DNA of 55,261 bases, from NCBI GenBank assembly GCA_965368085.1, contig CBDULP010000017.1, forward strand, positions 1 through 55,261, read 5' to 3'. Position 1 is the first letter of the stretch. Each line of letters opens with the position of its first letter. The DNA comes from Peptoclostridium sp965368085. GTDB lineage: Bacteria > Bacillota > Clostridia > Peptostreptococcales > Peptostreptococcaceae. The notes beneath the pieces were generated by a model that did not search any database, was not told where the DNA came from, and saw nothing but the letters and a program-made list of their open reading frames with translations. The position numbers and the translations under genes are program-made. Of this stretch, positions 17,933-25,720 are shown piece by piece.

Positions 17933-18929
17933 AAGTAGCTGTGATGAGACTGCAGCAGCCATACTGAAAGACGGAAGGCATGTACTTTCGAACATAGTGG
18001 CTACGCAGATCGAGGAGCATACAAAATTTGGAGGGGTCGTGCCGGAAGTTGCCTCAAGAAGACATATAGAAAATGTTCAGCAGGTTGTACAGGAAGCCCT
18101 GGACAGTGCAAATATGACATTTACAGATATAGACATAGTTGGGGTGACTTACGGAGCCGGACTTGTAGGTGCACTGCTTGTGGGATTGTCAGCGGCAAAG
18201 GCGCTTTCATTTTCACTGGGAGTTCCTCTTGTAGGAGTAAATCACATAGAGGGACATATCTGTGCCAACTTCATAGCACACAAGGAGCTCGAGCCTCCTT
18301 TCATGTGCCTTGTGGTATCGGGAGGACATACCCACCTTGTGGAAGTACAGGATTACGGAAAATACGAAATACTGGGCCAGACGCGCGACGATGCGGCGGG
18401 AGAGGCATTTGACAAGATAGCAAGGGCAATAGGGCTTGGATATCCAGGCGGATCAAAAATAGACAGGGCGGCAAAACTTGGAGACAAAGAGGCCATAGAC
18501 TTTCCAAGGGCATACCTTGAAAAGGACAGCTACGACTTCAGTTTCAGCGGGCTCAAGTCTGCAGCGCTCAACTACCTGAACAGCAAAAAAATGAAAAATG
18601 AAGATATAGTTATAGAGGACATAGCGGCTTCATATCAAGAGGCAATAGTGGATGTGCTTGTGGAAAGAGCTGTAAGGGGTTGTTTGGACAAAGGGCATAA
18701 GACTCTTGTGATTGCAGGCGGAGTTGCCGCTAATTCAAGGCTAAGGGAAAAACTTGAAGAAAATGCCGCGGAAAATGGAATAGGTGTGAAATATCCCCCT
18801 ATAGATCTTTGTACCGACAATGCAGCCATGATAGGATGTGCCGCATATTATGACTATAAAAACGGAAGAGTGTCGGGGCTGGACCTTAATGCAGTTCCAA
18901 ACCTTAAAATAGGAAAACACATGGGCTAA
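17904..18929 (+). CDS. tsaD: tRNA t6A threonylcarbamoyltransferase TsaD
   Basis: The 341-residue catalytic subunit transfers the threonylcarbamoyl group to A37 of tRNA. The ASKHA core shows TLAIESSCDETAAA, GGVVPEVASRRH, the metal-binding HxExH in NHIEGHICANF, VVSGGHTHLV and VIAGGVAANSRLRE. Its start lies inside rimI. Length is normal. All three essential partners TsaB, TsaD and TsaE are together; TsaC/Sua5, which makes the intermediate, is not in the window. Confidence 0.96.
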   Translation: MSSIVTLAIESSCDETAAAILKDGRHVLSNIVATQIEEHTKFGGVVPEVASRRHIENVQQVVQEALDSANMTFTDIDIVGVTYGAGLVGALLVGLSAAKALSFSLGVPLVGVNHIEGHICANFIAHKELEPPFMCLVVSGGHTHLVEVQDYGKYEILGQTRDDAAGEAFDKIARAIGLGYPGGSKIDRAAKLGDKEAIDFPRAYLEKDSYDFSFSGLKSAALNYLNSKKMKNEDIVIEDIAASYQEAIVDVLVERAVRGCLDKGHKTLVIAGGVAANSRLREKLEENAAENGIGVKYPPIDLCTDNAAMIGCAAYYDYKNGRVSGLDLNAVPNLKIGKHMG

Positions 18930-18932
18930 TAC

Positions 18933-18981
18933 AAAAGCCTCATATGCATCAGTCATGTACTGAAGCATATGAGGCTTTTTA
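18933..18981. terminator. Shared terminator between tsaD and the ABC-F gene
   Basis: AAAAGCCTCATATGC pairs perfectly with GCATATGAGGCTTTT around a 19-base loop that itself contains TCAGT/ACTGA. A-run and T-run ends let it act in both directions for these convergent genes. Confidence 0.85.
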
Positions 18982-18996
18982 CATATCGGAGTAAAA

Positions 18997-20910
18997 TTAT
19001 ACGAAATCTTCCCATGCAGAGTAAAGCTCGTCGAGTTTTTCCTGCAACGCTATTTTTTTGTTGTGTATTTCCTTAGATTTTTCAGGATTTGAATAGACAT
19101 CCTCCTGGCACATGAGATCGTCTATATTGTCAATTTCTGATTCCAAAAGCATAATTTCATCCTCTATGGATTTTCTTTTTTTATCAAGCTGCTTGAGTTC
19201 GTTTTGAAGCTGTTTTTGTTTTCTCTTTTCTTCCTTTATCTGGGTTTTGGTTTTTTCGACCGCAGCTTCTGGAGAATCCATTTCTTCAAGCAGTTTTTTC
19301 TTTTCGACATAGTAATCGTAGTTTCCAAGGTACTCCGAGGAGCCCTCATCCTCAAGAACTATTATCTTGTCCACGACCCTGTTTAGGAAATACCTGTCGT
19401 GGGATATCACAAATACAGTCCCCGAATAGTTTAAAAGAGCGTCCTCCAAAACCTCTTTGGAGTCTATGTCGAGGTGGTTTGTAGGTTCGTCCAAAAGAAG
19501 AAGGTTTGCCTTTGAAAGCATCAGCTTCAGAAGTGAAACCCTTGCCTTCTCGCCCCCGCTCAAAGATGATATCCTCTTGAAAACATCTTCGTCTTCAAAT
19601 AAGAATGCACCCAGAAGCGTTCTTATTTGAGTCTGCAAAAGAAGCCTGTTTTCATTCCAAATCTCGTCTATTATTGTGTTTTGGGGATCCAGATTAGACT
19701 GTTCCTGATCATAATATCCTACAGACACATTGGTGCCAAAAGAAAAACTTCCACTCGAAGGCTGGAGCATATTACAAAGTATTTTGAATAGTGTAGACTT
19801 GCCTTTTCCATTTGGGCCTATCAAGGCGACCTTTTCTCCGCGGTAGAGGTTGAAATTCAGATTCTTGAACAGCTGCTTGTCTGAAAAGCCCATTTCAAGG
19901 TCCTCGGCTCTTAAAACATCTTTTCCGCTTTGAGATTGAGGCTCAAAGTTTATACGAGCGCGTTTTCTGTGCACAAAAGGCTTTTCAATCTCCTCGGTTT
20001 TTTCAAGTGCTTTTTCACGGCTTCTGGCCCTTTTGACGAATTTCTCGTTTCCATAGCCCTTTAGCCTGTTTACAATTTCCTGCTGCCTTTTTATCTCAGC
20101 CTGGGCCTCCTCATATTTTTTGAGTTCGAGCTCGTCTTCTTCCTGCTTTCTCTTTACATAGTATGAATAGTTGCCGCTGTATTTTCTGAGTGTCTTATTG
20201 GATATTTCATATATGTTTCCGACAATCTGGTCAAGAAAATACCTGTCGTGGGATACCATTACCACAGTTCCGCTGTAAAGCTTTAAAAATGTCTCAAGCC
20301 ATTCAACAGAATCTATGTCCAAATGGTTTGTGGGCTCATCCAGAAGAAGTATGTCGGGCTTTTGAAGCAGAAGTTTTGCTAGAAGAACCCTTGTCTTTTC
20401 GCCTCCAGAAAGAATGCTGACTTTTTTGGAAAGTTCAGAGTCTTTAAAGCCAAGTCCCTTGAGTATGCCGGTGACTTCAGATTTGTAGCTGTACCCGTTT
20501 TTGCTGTTGAAATCGTCAAGCAGGTTGGAATATTCCTTCATAAGCCTGTCGAGCGAGTCAGAATGCCCTTTTTGTCCCTCCTGTGATATTTTGACCTCAA
20601 GCTCCCTTAGCACGTTTTCATGCTCAATGAGACTTTCGAAAACCCCAAGGGCTTCCTCGTATACGGTCTTGTCAGAGTCAAAATGGGGATTTTGCTCAAG
20701 ATATCCTATGCTGCTGTCCTTATTTATAAATATATCGCCAGAATCGTATTCATAGGTTCCCGAGAGAATTTTAAAAAGTGTGGACTTGCCAGATCCATTT
20801 ACGCCGACAAGACCTATTCTCTCTCCGGCATTTATTGAAAATGTTATATTGCTTAGTATGGCGTCTATACCAAAGCTTTTGCTTATTCCGTTACAAGATA
20901 AAACTATCAT
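18997..20910 (-). CDS. ABC-F family ATPase (YdiF/Uup type)
   Basis: This 637-residue protein has two ABC ATPase domains and no membrane segments. Domain 1 has GVNGSGKST, LSGGEKTRV and LLLDEPTNHLDID; domain 2 has GPNGKGKST, LSGGEKARV and LLLDEPTNHLDID. The domains are joined by a charged linker of about 80 residues (the ABC-F P-site tRNA interaction motif region). A C-terminal coiled coil (about 545-637) rich in Lys, Glu and Gln follows. ABC-F proteins act on stalled ribosomes or tRNA rather than in transport. Length and its place next to tsaD and rex match Bacillus YdiF. Antibiotic-resistance ABC-Fs are an alternative, but the synteny argues against it. Confidence 0.88.
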   Translation of the reverse strand: MIVLSCNGISKSFGIDAILSNITFSINAGERIGLVGVNGSGKSTLFKILSGTYEYDSGDIFINKDSSIGYLEQNPHFDSDKTVYEEALGVFESLIEHENVLRELEVKISQEGQKGHSDSLDRLMKEYSNLLDDFNSKNGYSYKSEVTGILKGLGFKDSELSKKVSILSGGEKTRVLLAKLLLQKPDILLLDEPTNHLDIDSVEWLETFLKLYSGTVVMVSHDRYFLDQIVGNIYEISNKTLRKYSGNYSYYVKRKQEEDELELKKYEEAQAEIKRQQEIVNRLKGYGNEKFVKRARSREKALEKTEEIEKPFVHRKRARINFEPQSQSGKDVLRAEDLEMGFSDKQLFKNLNFNLYRGEKVALIGPNGKGKSTLFKILCNMLQPSSGSFSFGTNVSVGYYDQEQSNLDPQNTIIDEIWNENRLLLQTQIRTLLGAFLFEDEDVFKRISSLSGGEKARVSLLKLMLSKANLLLLDEPTNHLDIDSKEVLEDALLNYSGTVFVISHDRYFLNRVVDKIIVLEDEGSSEYLGNYDYYVEKKKLLEEMDSPEAAVEKTKTQIKEEKRKQKQLQNELKQLDKKRKSIEDEIMLLESEIDNIDDLMCQEDVYSNPEKSKEIHNKKIALQEKLDELYSAWEDFV

Positions 20911-21364
20911 ATAAAAAATCCTCCTCCAGTAAGATAATTATAAGAGTTATGGCGATTATCTTCAAGCTTTAAGGCATTATACATATTGATAAGGGGTATT
21001 TAATGCGGATTTGATTTTAAATTAACACAAGATATATAGAAAAGAGTTATAATAAAAGCACACTAAAAAACACATATATAATCGCCCTGGCAGTTGAAAA
21101 AGCATGTTACCAGCACTGAAAGCCGCATATTATTTGGAGTGGCACATATAGTATAATTGATATATGAAATGATGAGCTTAAATGTAAGATTGTAAAAAAT
21201 ATGATAAATTGTTTTGTATTCAAAACGGTTTGTGGTATAATTTTTCTTGCGTATAAATAAATAAATAATTAAATAAAACAGCAGGAATTTAAACAGGCAC
21301 AATCATTTTGGGATTTATAGAGTGAAAAATTCTTATTTGCACTGAAAAAAAAATGAACAAAATA
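20911..21364. other. AT-rich intergenic region between the ABC-F gene and rex
   Basis: No convincing gene is present. Promoter-like boxes occur (for example TTGTAT-N16-TATAAT at 21214-21241), and a short imperfect repeat TTTTGTATTCAAAA lies at the same place. A 79-codon frame on the minus strand (21063-21302) is low-complexity and lacks a ribosome site. Confidence 0.5.
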
Positions 21365-21404
21365 TTGACATATAGCGCAGACTTTGTTATAATCATAACA
21401 AAGT
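21365..21404 (+). promoter_or_regulatory. rex promoter with overlapping Rex-type operator
   Basis: A consensus promoter TTGACA (21365-21370), 17-base spacer and TATAAT (21388-21393) lies 40-odd bases before rex. The -10 box is embedded in a 24-bp near-perfect palindrome (21381-21404). Its core TTGTTATAATCATAACAA (21384-21401) matches the clostridial Rex consensus TTGTTAA-N4-TTAACAA in 12 of the 14 defined positions. This points to NADH-responsive autorepression. Confidence 0.8.
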
Positions 21405-21436
21405 TTAGAAAAAACAGACAGAAATGGGTGAGTTTT

Positions 21437-22078
21437 ATGGCGAGGCAAATATCAATGGCTGTGATAAGAAGGCTGCCAAAATATCACAGATATCTGAATG
21501 ACCTTCTTGAAAAAGATGTAAACAGAATATCTTCTAAGGAATTGAGCAAGATAATAGGATTTACAGCATCTCAGATAAGACAGGACCTTAACAACTTCGG
21601 GGGATTTGGACAGCAGGGTTATGGATACAATGTAGAGGAGCTTCACAGGGAGATAAGCAAGATACTTGGACTGACTGAAGAATACAATACTGTAATAATA
21701 GGTGCGGGAAACCTGGGTCAGGCAATAGCAAATTATGCAGGATTTAAAAGTTCAGGATTCAAAATAAAGGCCCTCTTCGATATTAATCCAAGAATGATAG
21801 GACTTAGAATAAGGGACCTCGAAATACTGGACATAGAGACAATACAAGAGTACATAACAGAAAATGACGTAAGGATAGCTGTAATATGTACTCCTAAAGA
21901 AAAGGCCCAAAAGATAGCTTCAGACATAGTTGAAGTGGGAATAAAAGGAATTTGGAACTTTGCACCTATAGACCTTGAGCTGCCGGAAGAAGTAATAGTT
22001 GAGAATGTCCATCTTACGGAGAGTCTTTTCACGCTTTCATATCTACTGAACGAACAAAAATTAAAAGATGAAGAATAA
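21437..22078 (+). CDS. rex: Redox-sensing transcriptional repressor Rex
   Basis: Rex binds DNA when NAD+ is abundant and lets go when NADH rises. The 213-residue protein has an N-terminal winged helix (RRLPKYHRYLNDLLEKDV, then SKELSKIIGFTASQIRQDL). A Rossmann domain with VIIGAGNLGQA and ALFDINP follows, then a C-terminal swapped helix HLTESLFTLSYLL. I start it at ATG 21437 (MARQIS), preceded by GGGTGAG. The open frame extends to 21353, but that part covers the promoter and operator. It stands alone, divergent from the ABC-F gene. Confidence 0.95.
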   Translation: MARQISMAVIRRLPKYHRYLNDLLEKDVNRISSKELSKIIGFTASQIRQDLNNFGGFGQQGYGYNVEELHREISKILGLTEEYNTVIIGAGNLGQAIANYAGFKSSGFKIKALFDINPRMIGLRIRDLEILDIETIQEYITENDVRIAVICTPKEKAQKIASDIVEVGIKGIWNFAPIDLELPEEVIVENVHLTESLFTLSYLLNEQKLKDEE

Positions 22079-22107
22079 AAAGCCTGCTGTTTCACAGCAG
22101 GCTTTTA
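22077..22107 (+). terminator. Terminator of rex
   Basis: AAAGCCTGCTGT pairs with ACAGCAGGCTTT around a TTC loop and runs into TTTATTTTT. It begins at the rex stop codon. Confidence 0.9.
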
Positions 22108-22205
22108 TTTTTGCGTTATGGTTAAGATGTCAGAACATAAGGGTATAAAATAAATTGTCGATGGAATATACAATAAAAGAGTGAAAACGGCAGAGGTGAA
22201 AAGAA

Positions 22206-22718
22206 ATGAAGGAGAGAAGAATAGCCATAATAGCGGAAGATGAATTTGAGGATCTGGAGCTTTACTATCCGTACTTCCGCCTCATTGAAGCTGGATTTCG
22301 GGTTGAAATAGCGGGAACGTCAGACCGGGAATACTATAAGGGCAAAAAGAGTTTCAAAATAAAAAAAGATGTAAACATTTCAGATATGGACCATAGAGAT
22401 TATGATGGAGTTATAGTTCCGGGAGGCTGGGCTCCAGATAAAATAAGAAGAAACAAAAATGCATGTGAATTCATAAAAATGGTTTATGAAAGCGGCAAGC
22501 TTGTAGCTTCAATATGTCACGGCCCGTGGGTTTTAATATCTTCAGGTGTAGCAAAGAAACATGTGATGACATCCACAAGGGCCATAAGGGACGACATTGA
22601 GAATGCAGGCGCAAAATGGGTGGATAAGCCTGTTGTAAGGGATGAAAATATAATAACATCGAGAAATCCCCATGACCTTCCAGTATTCATGAAGGAGATA
22701 CTCTCATTTTTATCATAG
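22206..22718 (+). CDS. DJ-1/PfpI family protein
   Basis: The 170-residue protein has the DJ-1/PfpI fold. The N-terminal RIAIIAEDEFEDLELYYPYFRL carries the conserved acidic residue, and DGVIVPGGWAPDKIR follows. The nucleophile Cys sits in VASICHGPWVLIS. Such proteins are variously intracellular peptidases, glyoxalase/deglycase-like enzymes or stress proteins; the activity of this one cannot be chosen from sequence. ATG follows GAGGTGAAAAG. A P-loop gene begins 19 bases downstream. Confidence 0.88.
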   Translation: MKERRIAIIAEDEFEDLELYYPYFRLIEAGFRVEIAGTSDREYYKGKKSFKIKKDVNISDMDHRDYDGVIVPGGWAPDKIRRNKNACEFIKMVYESGKLVASICHGPWVLISSGVAKKHVMTSTRAIRDDIENAGAKWVDKPVVRDENIITSRNPHDLPVFMKEILSFLS

Positions 22719-22737
22719 ATAGGTTAAAGGAGACGCA

Positions 22738-23565
22738 ATGCTTATGGAAATATATGCACTAATAGGGCCCAGCGGCACGGGTAAAAGCCACAGGGCTCTA
22801 AAAATTGCACATGAAAATGGGATAGACTATATAATAGATGACGGAATACTCATACACAAAACAAAGATACTGGCGGGAGTATCCGCAAAAAATGCAAATA
22901 CCAAAATGGAGGCTGTCAAAAGGGCGATATTCGAAAATGAAAGCCACAAAAATGAGGTCGAAAGGGCGATATTCGAAAACAATGTAGAAAAGATACTGAT
23001 AATAGGTACATCCGAAAGAATGGTAAACAAAATAATAAAAAGGCTTGCCATAGGTGACGAGTATCAAAAGATATCAATATTCGACATAGCATCTGAGCAC
23101 GAGATAAATGAAGCCATAAACATGAGGAAGAAGCAGGGGATACATGCAGTGCCTCTTCCGACATTCGAAGTGAAAAAGCATTTTTCTGGAATACTAAGAA
23201 ACCCCATAAAGCTCATATTCAAAATAAAGGGCACGGAGGAGACCAAGACGTTCGAAAAAACACTTATAAGGCCAAACTTTAGCTATATTGGCAAATTTTT
23301 CATTTCAGAAAGAGCTATATTCCAGATAATAAAAAATGAAATAGATAAGTTTGACGAGATAGTGAAAGTTTTTGCGATTGATATAAGGCAAAATAAAGAC
23401 GGTATAGAAATAGATGTATCAGTTGGGATGAAGATATGCAGGCTCCATGAAACTGCAAAAGATGTTCAAAAGAACATATCTGAGGCTGTGGAAAATATGA
23501 CTTTGATAAACACTAAAAATATAAAAATAAATATAATTAAAGTTTACATAAAGTTAAAAATATGA
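22738..23565 (+). CDS. P-loop ATPase with Asp23/Gls24-like C-terminus
   Basis: I do not know a named function. The 275-residue protein starts with a Walker A motif LIGPSGTGKSHRAL (about residues 7-20) and continues with DYIIDDGILIH and KILIIGTSER, reminiscent of a kinase or AAA-type nucleotide-binding domain. The last 55 residues (GIEIDVSVGMKI ... VQKNISEAVENMT ... INIIKVYI) resemble the Asp23/Gls24 envelope-stress fold. A tandem duplication lies around residues 60-80, where the RAIFEN motif occurs twice, 17 residues apart (23rd-third of the domain, DNA 22918-22980). ATG 22738 follows AAAGGAG; ATG 22744 is an alternative. It is probably cotranscribed with the PfpI gene. Confidence 0.6.
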   Translation: MLMEIYALIGPSGTGKSHRALKIAHENGIDYIIDDGILIHKTKILAGVSAKNANTKMEAVKRAIFENESHKNEVERAIFENNVEKILIIGTSERMVNKIIKRLAIGDEYQKISIFDIASEHEINEAINMRKKQGIHAVPLPTFEVKKHFSGILRNPIKLIFKIKGTEETKTFEKTLIRPNFSYIGKFFISERAIFQIIKNEIDKFDEIVKVFAIDIRQNKDGIEIDVSVGMKICRLHETAKDVQKNISEAVENMTLINTKNIKINIIKVYIKLKI

Positions 23566-23598
23566 CGAAATGCAATGAAATCCACCACTCTTAAAAAA

Positions 23599-23616
23599 TT
23601 GTTTAATTATAAACAA
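23599..23616. promoter_or_regulatory. Rex-like palindrome upstream of gdhA
   Basis: TTGTTTAATTATAAACAA is a perfect 7-4-7 inverted repeat that matches the clostridial Rex consensus in 12 of 14 defined positions. It is about 200 bases upstream of the gdhA -35 box and 34 bases after the preceding gene, so it may simply be AT-rich chance or a weak hairpin. Confidence 0.3.
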
Positions 23617-23817
23617 TAAAGAGAAAATAGGAATGAAAAAAACATGGATACCAACATTCAAAAGTTTTAATTTTCTGAAAATACATCTTTATACAAGTAT
23701 ACAATAATATATATGCGATGCAGGAGGCTGAAAATCAAATGCTGAGCATAAATATTCATGATAAATACAATGCTGCAATTTTTTGAGATTTGATACTAAA
23801 ATATCAAACTTAACTTG

Positions 23818-23846
23818 TTTACAGGCAAAAACAGCTGTGTTATAAT
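23818..23846 (+). promoter_or_regulatory. gdhA promoter
   Basis: TTTACA (23818-23823), a 17-base spacer and TATAAT (23841-23846) form a near-consensus sigma-A promoter. It gives an untranslated leader of roughly 115 bases before gdhA. The 250 bases upstream hold no gene that I can support. Confidence 0.75.
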
Positions 23847-23853
23847 TTAGCTA

Positions 23854-23897
23854 ACAAAGGGGGAAAATGTTTTCACTAGTTTTCCTCATCTCTTTGT
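23854..23897 (+). promoter_or_regulatory. Structured 5' leader hairpin of gdhA mRNA
   Basis: ACAAAG pairs with CTTTGT and, inside it, GGGGAAAA pairs with TTTTCCTC. The result is one long hairpin at the very start of the predicted transcript. There is no T-run, so it is not an obvious attenuator. A 5' stability element for a highly expressed mRNA is the simplest reading. Confidence 0.5.
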
Positions 23898-23969
23898 GGG
23901 GCAAGATTGTTTATTGTTCTACATACAAAAATATATAAAAAAATATATTATTAAAGAGGAGATGTAAAG

Positions 23970-25316
23970 ATGAGCTACGTTGAAAGTGTATTGGAAAAAG
24001 TTAAAAAGAGAAATGAAGGACAACCTGAATTTATTCAAACTGTTGAAGAGGTTTTAGGATCTTTAGCACCAATAGTTGAAAAGAACCCAGAGTGGATTGA
24101 AGCAAACCTTCTAGAGAGATTCTGTGAGCCAGAAAGACAAATAATGTTTAGAGTGCCATGGGTTGACGATGAAGGAAAAGTTCAAGTAAACCGTGGATTC
24201 AGAGTACAGTTCAACGGAGCTATAGGACCTTACAAAGGTGGACTTAGATTCCATCCAACTGTTTACCTTGGAATAATAAAATTCCTAGGATTCGAGCAAA
24301 TACTTAAGAACTCACTTACAGGACTTCCAATAGGCGGAGGAAAAGGTGGATCTGACTTCGACCCAAGAGGAAAATCTGATGCTGAAATAAGAAGATTCTG
24401 CGAGAGCTTCATGACAGAACTTTATAGACATATAGGACCAGACGTTGACGTTCCAGCTGGAGACATCGGTGTTGGAGGAAGAGAAATAGGATTCCTTTAC
24501 GGACAGTACAGAAGAATAAGAGGAGCTTTCGAAAACGGAGTTCTTACAGGAAAAGGACTTACTTACGGCGGAAGCTTAGTAAGACCAGAAGCTACTGGAT
24601 ATGGAGTAACTTACTTCTGTAACGAAATGCTTAAGCATGAGGGAACTACTTTTGAAGGAAAAACTGTTGTAGTTTCTGGATTCGGAAACGTTGCATGGGG
24701 AGCTTGTAAAAAAGTTAGAGACCTAGGCGGAAAAGTTATAACACTTTCAGGACCAGACGGATACATACACGACCCAGAAGGTGTTGTTACTGACGAGAAG
24801 ATAGACTACCTTGTTGAAATGCTTAAAGAAAACAAAGGTGCAAGAGTTAAAGACTACGCTGACAAGTTCGGATGCGAATTCGTTGCTGGAGAAAAGCCAT
24901 GGGGAGTTAAAGGTGACATAATAATGCCATGTGCTATCCAAAATGACATAACTATAGAGCACGCTAAGATGATAGTTGAAAACGGAACTAAGTTTGTTGC
25001 AGAGGCTGCTAACATGCCATGTACAAACGAAGCTGTTGACTACTTCCTTGAAAAAGGCGTAATAGTAGGACCTGCTAAGGCTGCTAACGCTGGTGGAGTT
25101 GCTACTTCAGCTCTTGAAATGGCACAAAACAGCATGAGATACTCATGGACTGCTGAAGAAGTTGACTCTAAGCTTCACGCAATAATGGTTAACATACACA
25201 AAAACGCTATGGAGGCTGCTGAAGAGTACGGATTCGGATACAACCTTGTAGCTGGTGCAAACATAGCTGGATTCCTTAAAGTAGCTGAAGCAATGATGGC
25301 TCAAGGAACTTACTAA
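23970..25316 (+). CDS. gdhA: Glutamate dehydrogenase
   Basis: This 448-residue hexameric-type enzyme interconverts glutamate and 2-oxoglutarate plus ammonia. Substrate-site blocks are clear: FRVQFNGAIGPYKGGLRFHP, LPIGGGKGGSDFDP, DVDVPAGDIGVGGREIG and the dinucleotide fold VVSGFGNVAWGA. Sequence and length resemble the NAD-dependent enzyme of Clostridium symbiosum closely, including TLSGPDGYIHDPEGV, so NAD may be the cofactor even though the family is often labelled NADP-specific. Codons are strikingly different from most neighbours (many GCT, ACT, GTT and GGA), as in groEL, pointing to very high expression. The start follows AGAGGAGATG. The gene stands alone with its own promoter and terminator. 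Confidence 0.96.
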   Translation: MSYVESVLEKVKKRNEGQPEFIQTVEEVLGSLAPIVEKNPEWIEANLLERFCEPERQIMFRVPWVDDEGKVQVNRGFRVQFNGAIGPYKGGLRFHPTVYLGIIKFLGFEQILKNSLTGLPIGGGKGGSDFDPRGKSDAEIRRFCESFMTELYRHIGPDVDVPAGDIGVGGREIGFLYGQYRRIRGAFENGVLTGKGLTYGGSLVRPEATGYGVTYFCNEMLKHEGTTFEGKTVVVSGFGNVAWGACKKVRDLGGKVITLSGPDGYIHDPEGVVTDEKIDYLVEMLKENKGARVKDYADKFGCEFVAGEKPWGVKGDIIMPCAIQNDITIEHAKMIVENGTKFVAEAANMPCTNEAVDYFLEKGVIVGPAKAANAGGVATSALEMAQNSMRYSWTAEEVDSKLHAIMVNIHKNAMEAAEEYGFGYNLVAGANIAGFLKVAEAMMAQGTY

Positions 25317-25347
25317 GATATAGAATATGATATTTAAATATAAAGAT

Positions 25348-25381
25348 AAGGACTGCCAAAGGCAGTCCTTTGTCTTTTTTC
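25348..25381 (+). terminator. Terminator of gdhA
   Basis: AAGGACTGCC pairs with GGCAGTCCTT around AAA and is followed by TGTCTTTTTT. Confidence 0.9.
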
Positions 25382-25617
25382 AGTAGCATTTGCCAGATAT
25401 TTTAGATTTAACGTTTAAAATAGTTACAATGTGGTATATATAGCATAAGAGAAGTATAATGAAACTCAACAACTTAATATGAGAGGTCGCATTAATTTAA
25501 GGGGCGTAATAGAGAGATATCAATGCTTATGCCTCAAACGATTAAATACAACAACAAAAGATTAAAATTATTGAACAAGTATAAACCGCTTATATGCAGA
25601 TAGAAGGAGGTTTGTTG
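25382..25617. other. Leader region before the Cys-rich mini-ORF
   Basis: No gene is seen in these 236 bases. A TATAAT (25455-25460) is present without a good -35 box. The stretch ends in a strong ribosome site AGAAGGAGG. GGGGCG and the complementary-looking GCCTC suggest some local folding, but I could not match it to a known riboswitch class. Confidence 0.4.
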
Positions 25618-25683
25618 ATGGAAGGAAACCCTAAAAATGTAGATTGCTGTGATTGTCTCATATTAAAGAGTTGTGAAGTATAA
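25618..25683 (+). CDS. Putative 21-residue Cys-rich peptide
   Basis: An ATG six bases after a perfect AGAAGGAGG opens 21 codons: MEGNPKNVDC, then CDCLILKSCEV. Four cysteines fall in the pattern C-C-x-C-x5-C, which could bind a metal or Fe-S. A 16-bp hairpin starts two bases after the stop. The strong ribosome site is the main evidence that it is translated. No family is recognised. A leader peptide for the downstream cheY is another possibility. Confidence 0.4.
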   Translation: MEGNPKNVDCCDCLILKSCEV

Positions 25684-25684
25684 A

Positions 25685-25720
25685 GGGCTGGATTTTCAAT
25701 AGAGATTGAGGATTCAGCCC
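25685..25720 (+). promoter_or_regulatory. 16-bp hairpin after the Cys-rich ORF
   Basis: GGGCTGGATTTTCAAT pairs along its full length with ATTGAGGATTCAGCCC (three G-U pairs) around an AGAG loop. No T-run follows, so it is not a standard terminator. It could be an RNA processing or stability element, or part of a small RNA. Confidence 0.5.

Noticed and set aside
21063..21302. 79-codon Ile/Tyr/Phe-rich minus-strand frame before rex
   Set aside because: AT-rich gap translation without ribosome site or recognisable fold. It overlaps promoter-like elements.
22916..22981. Short tandem repeat in the P-loop gene as a CRISPR or mobile repeat
   Set aside because: Only two in-frame copies that translate as RAIFEN segments. 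It is an intragenic duplication.
23838..23857. TGTTA...TAACA around the gdhA -10 box as a Rex site
   Set aside because: The half-sites are separated by nine bases instead of six, so the geometry does not fit Rex.
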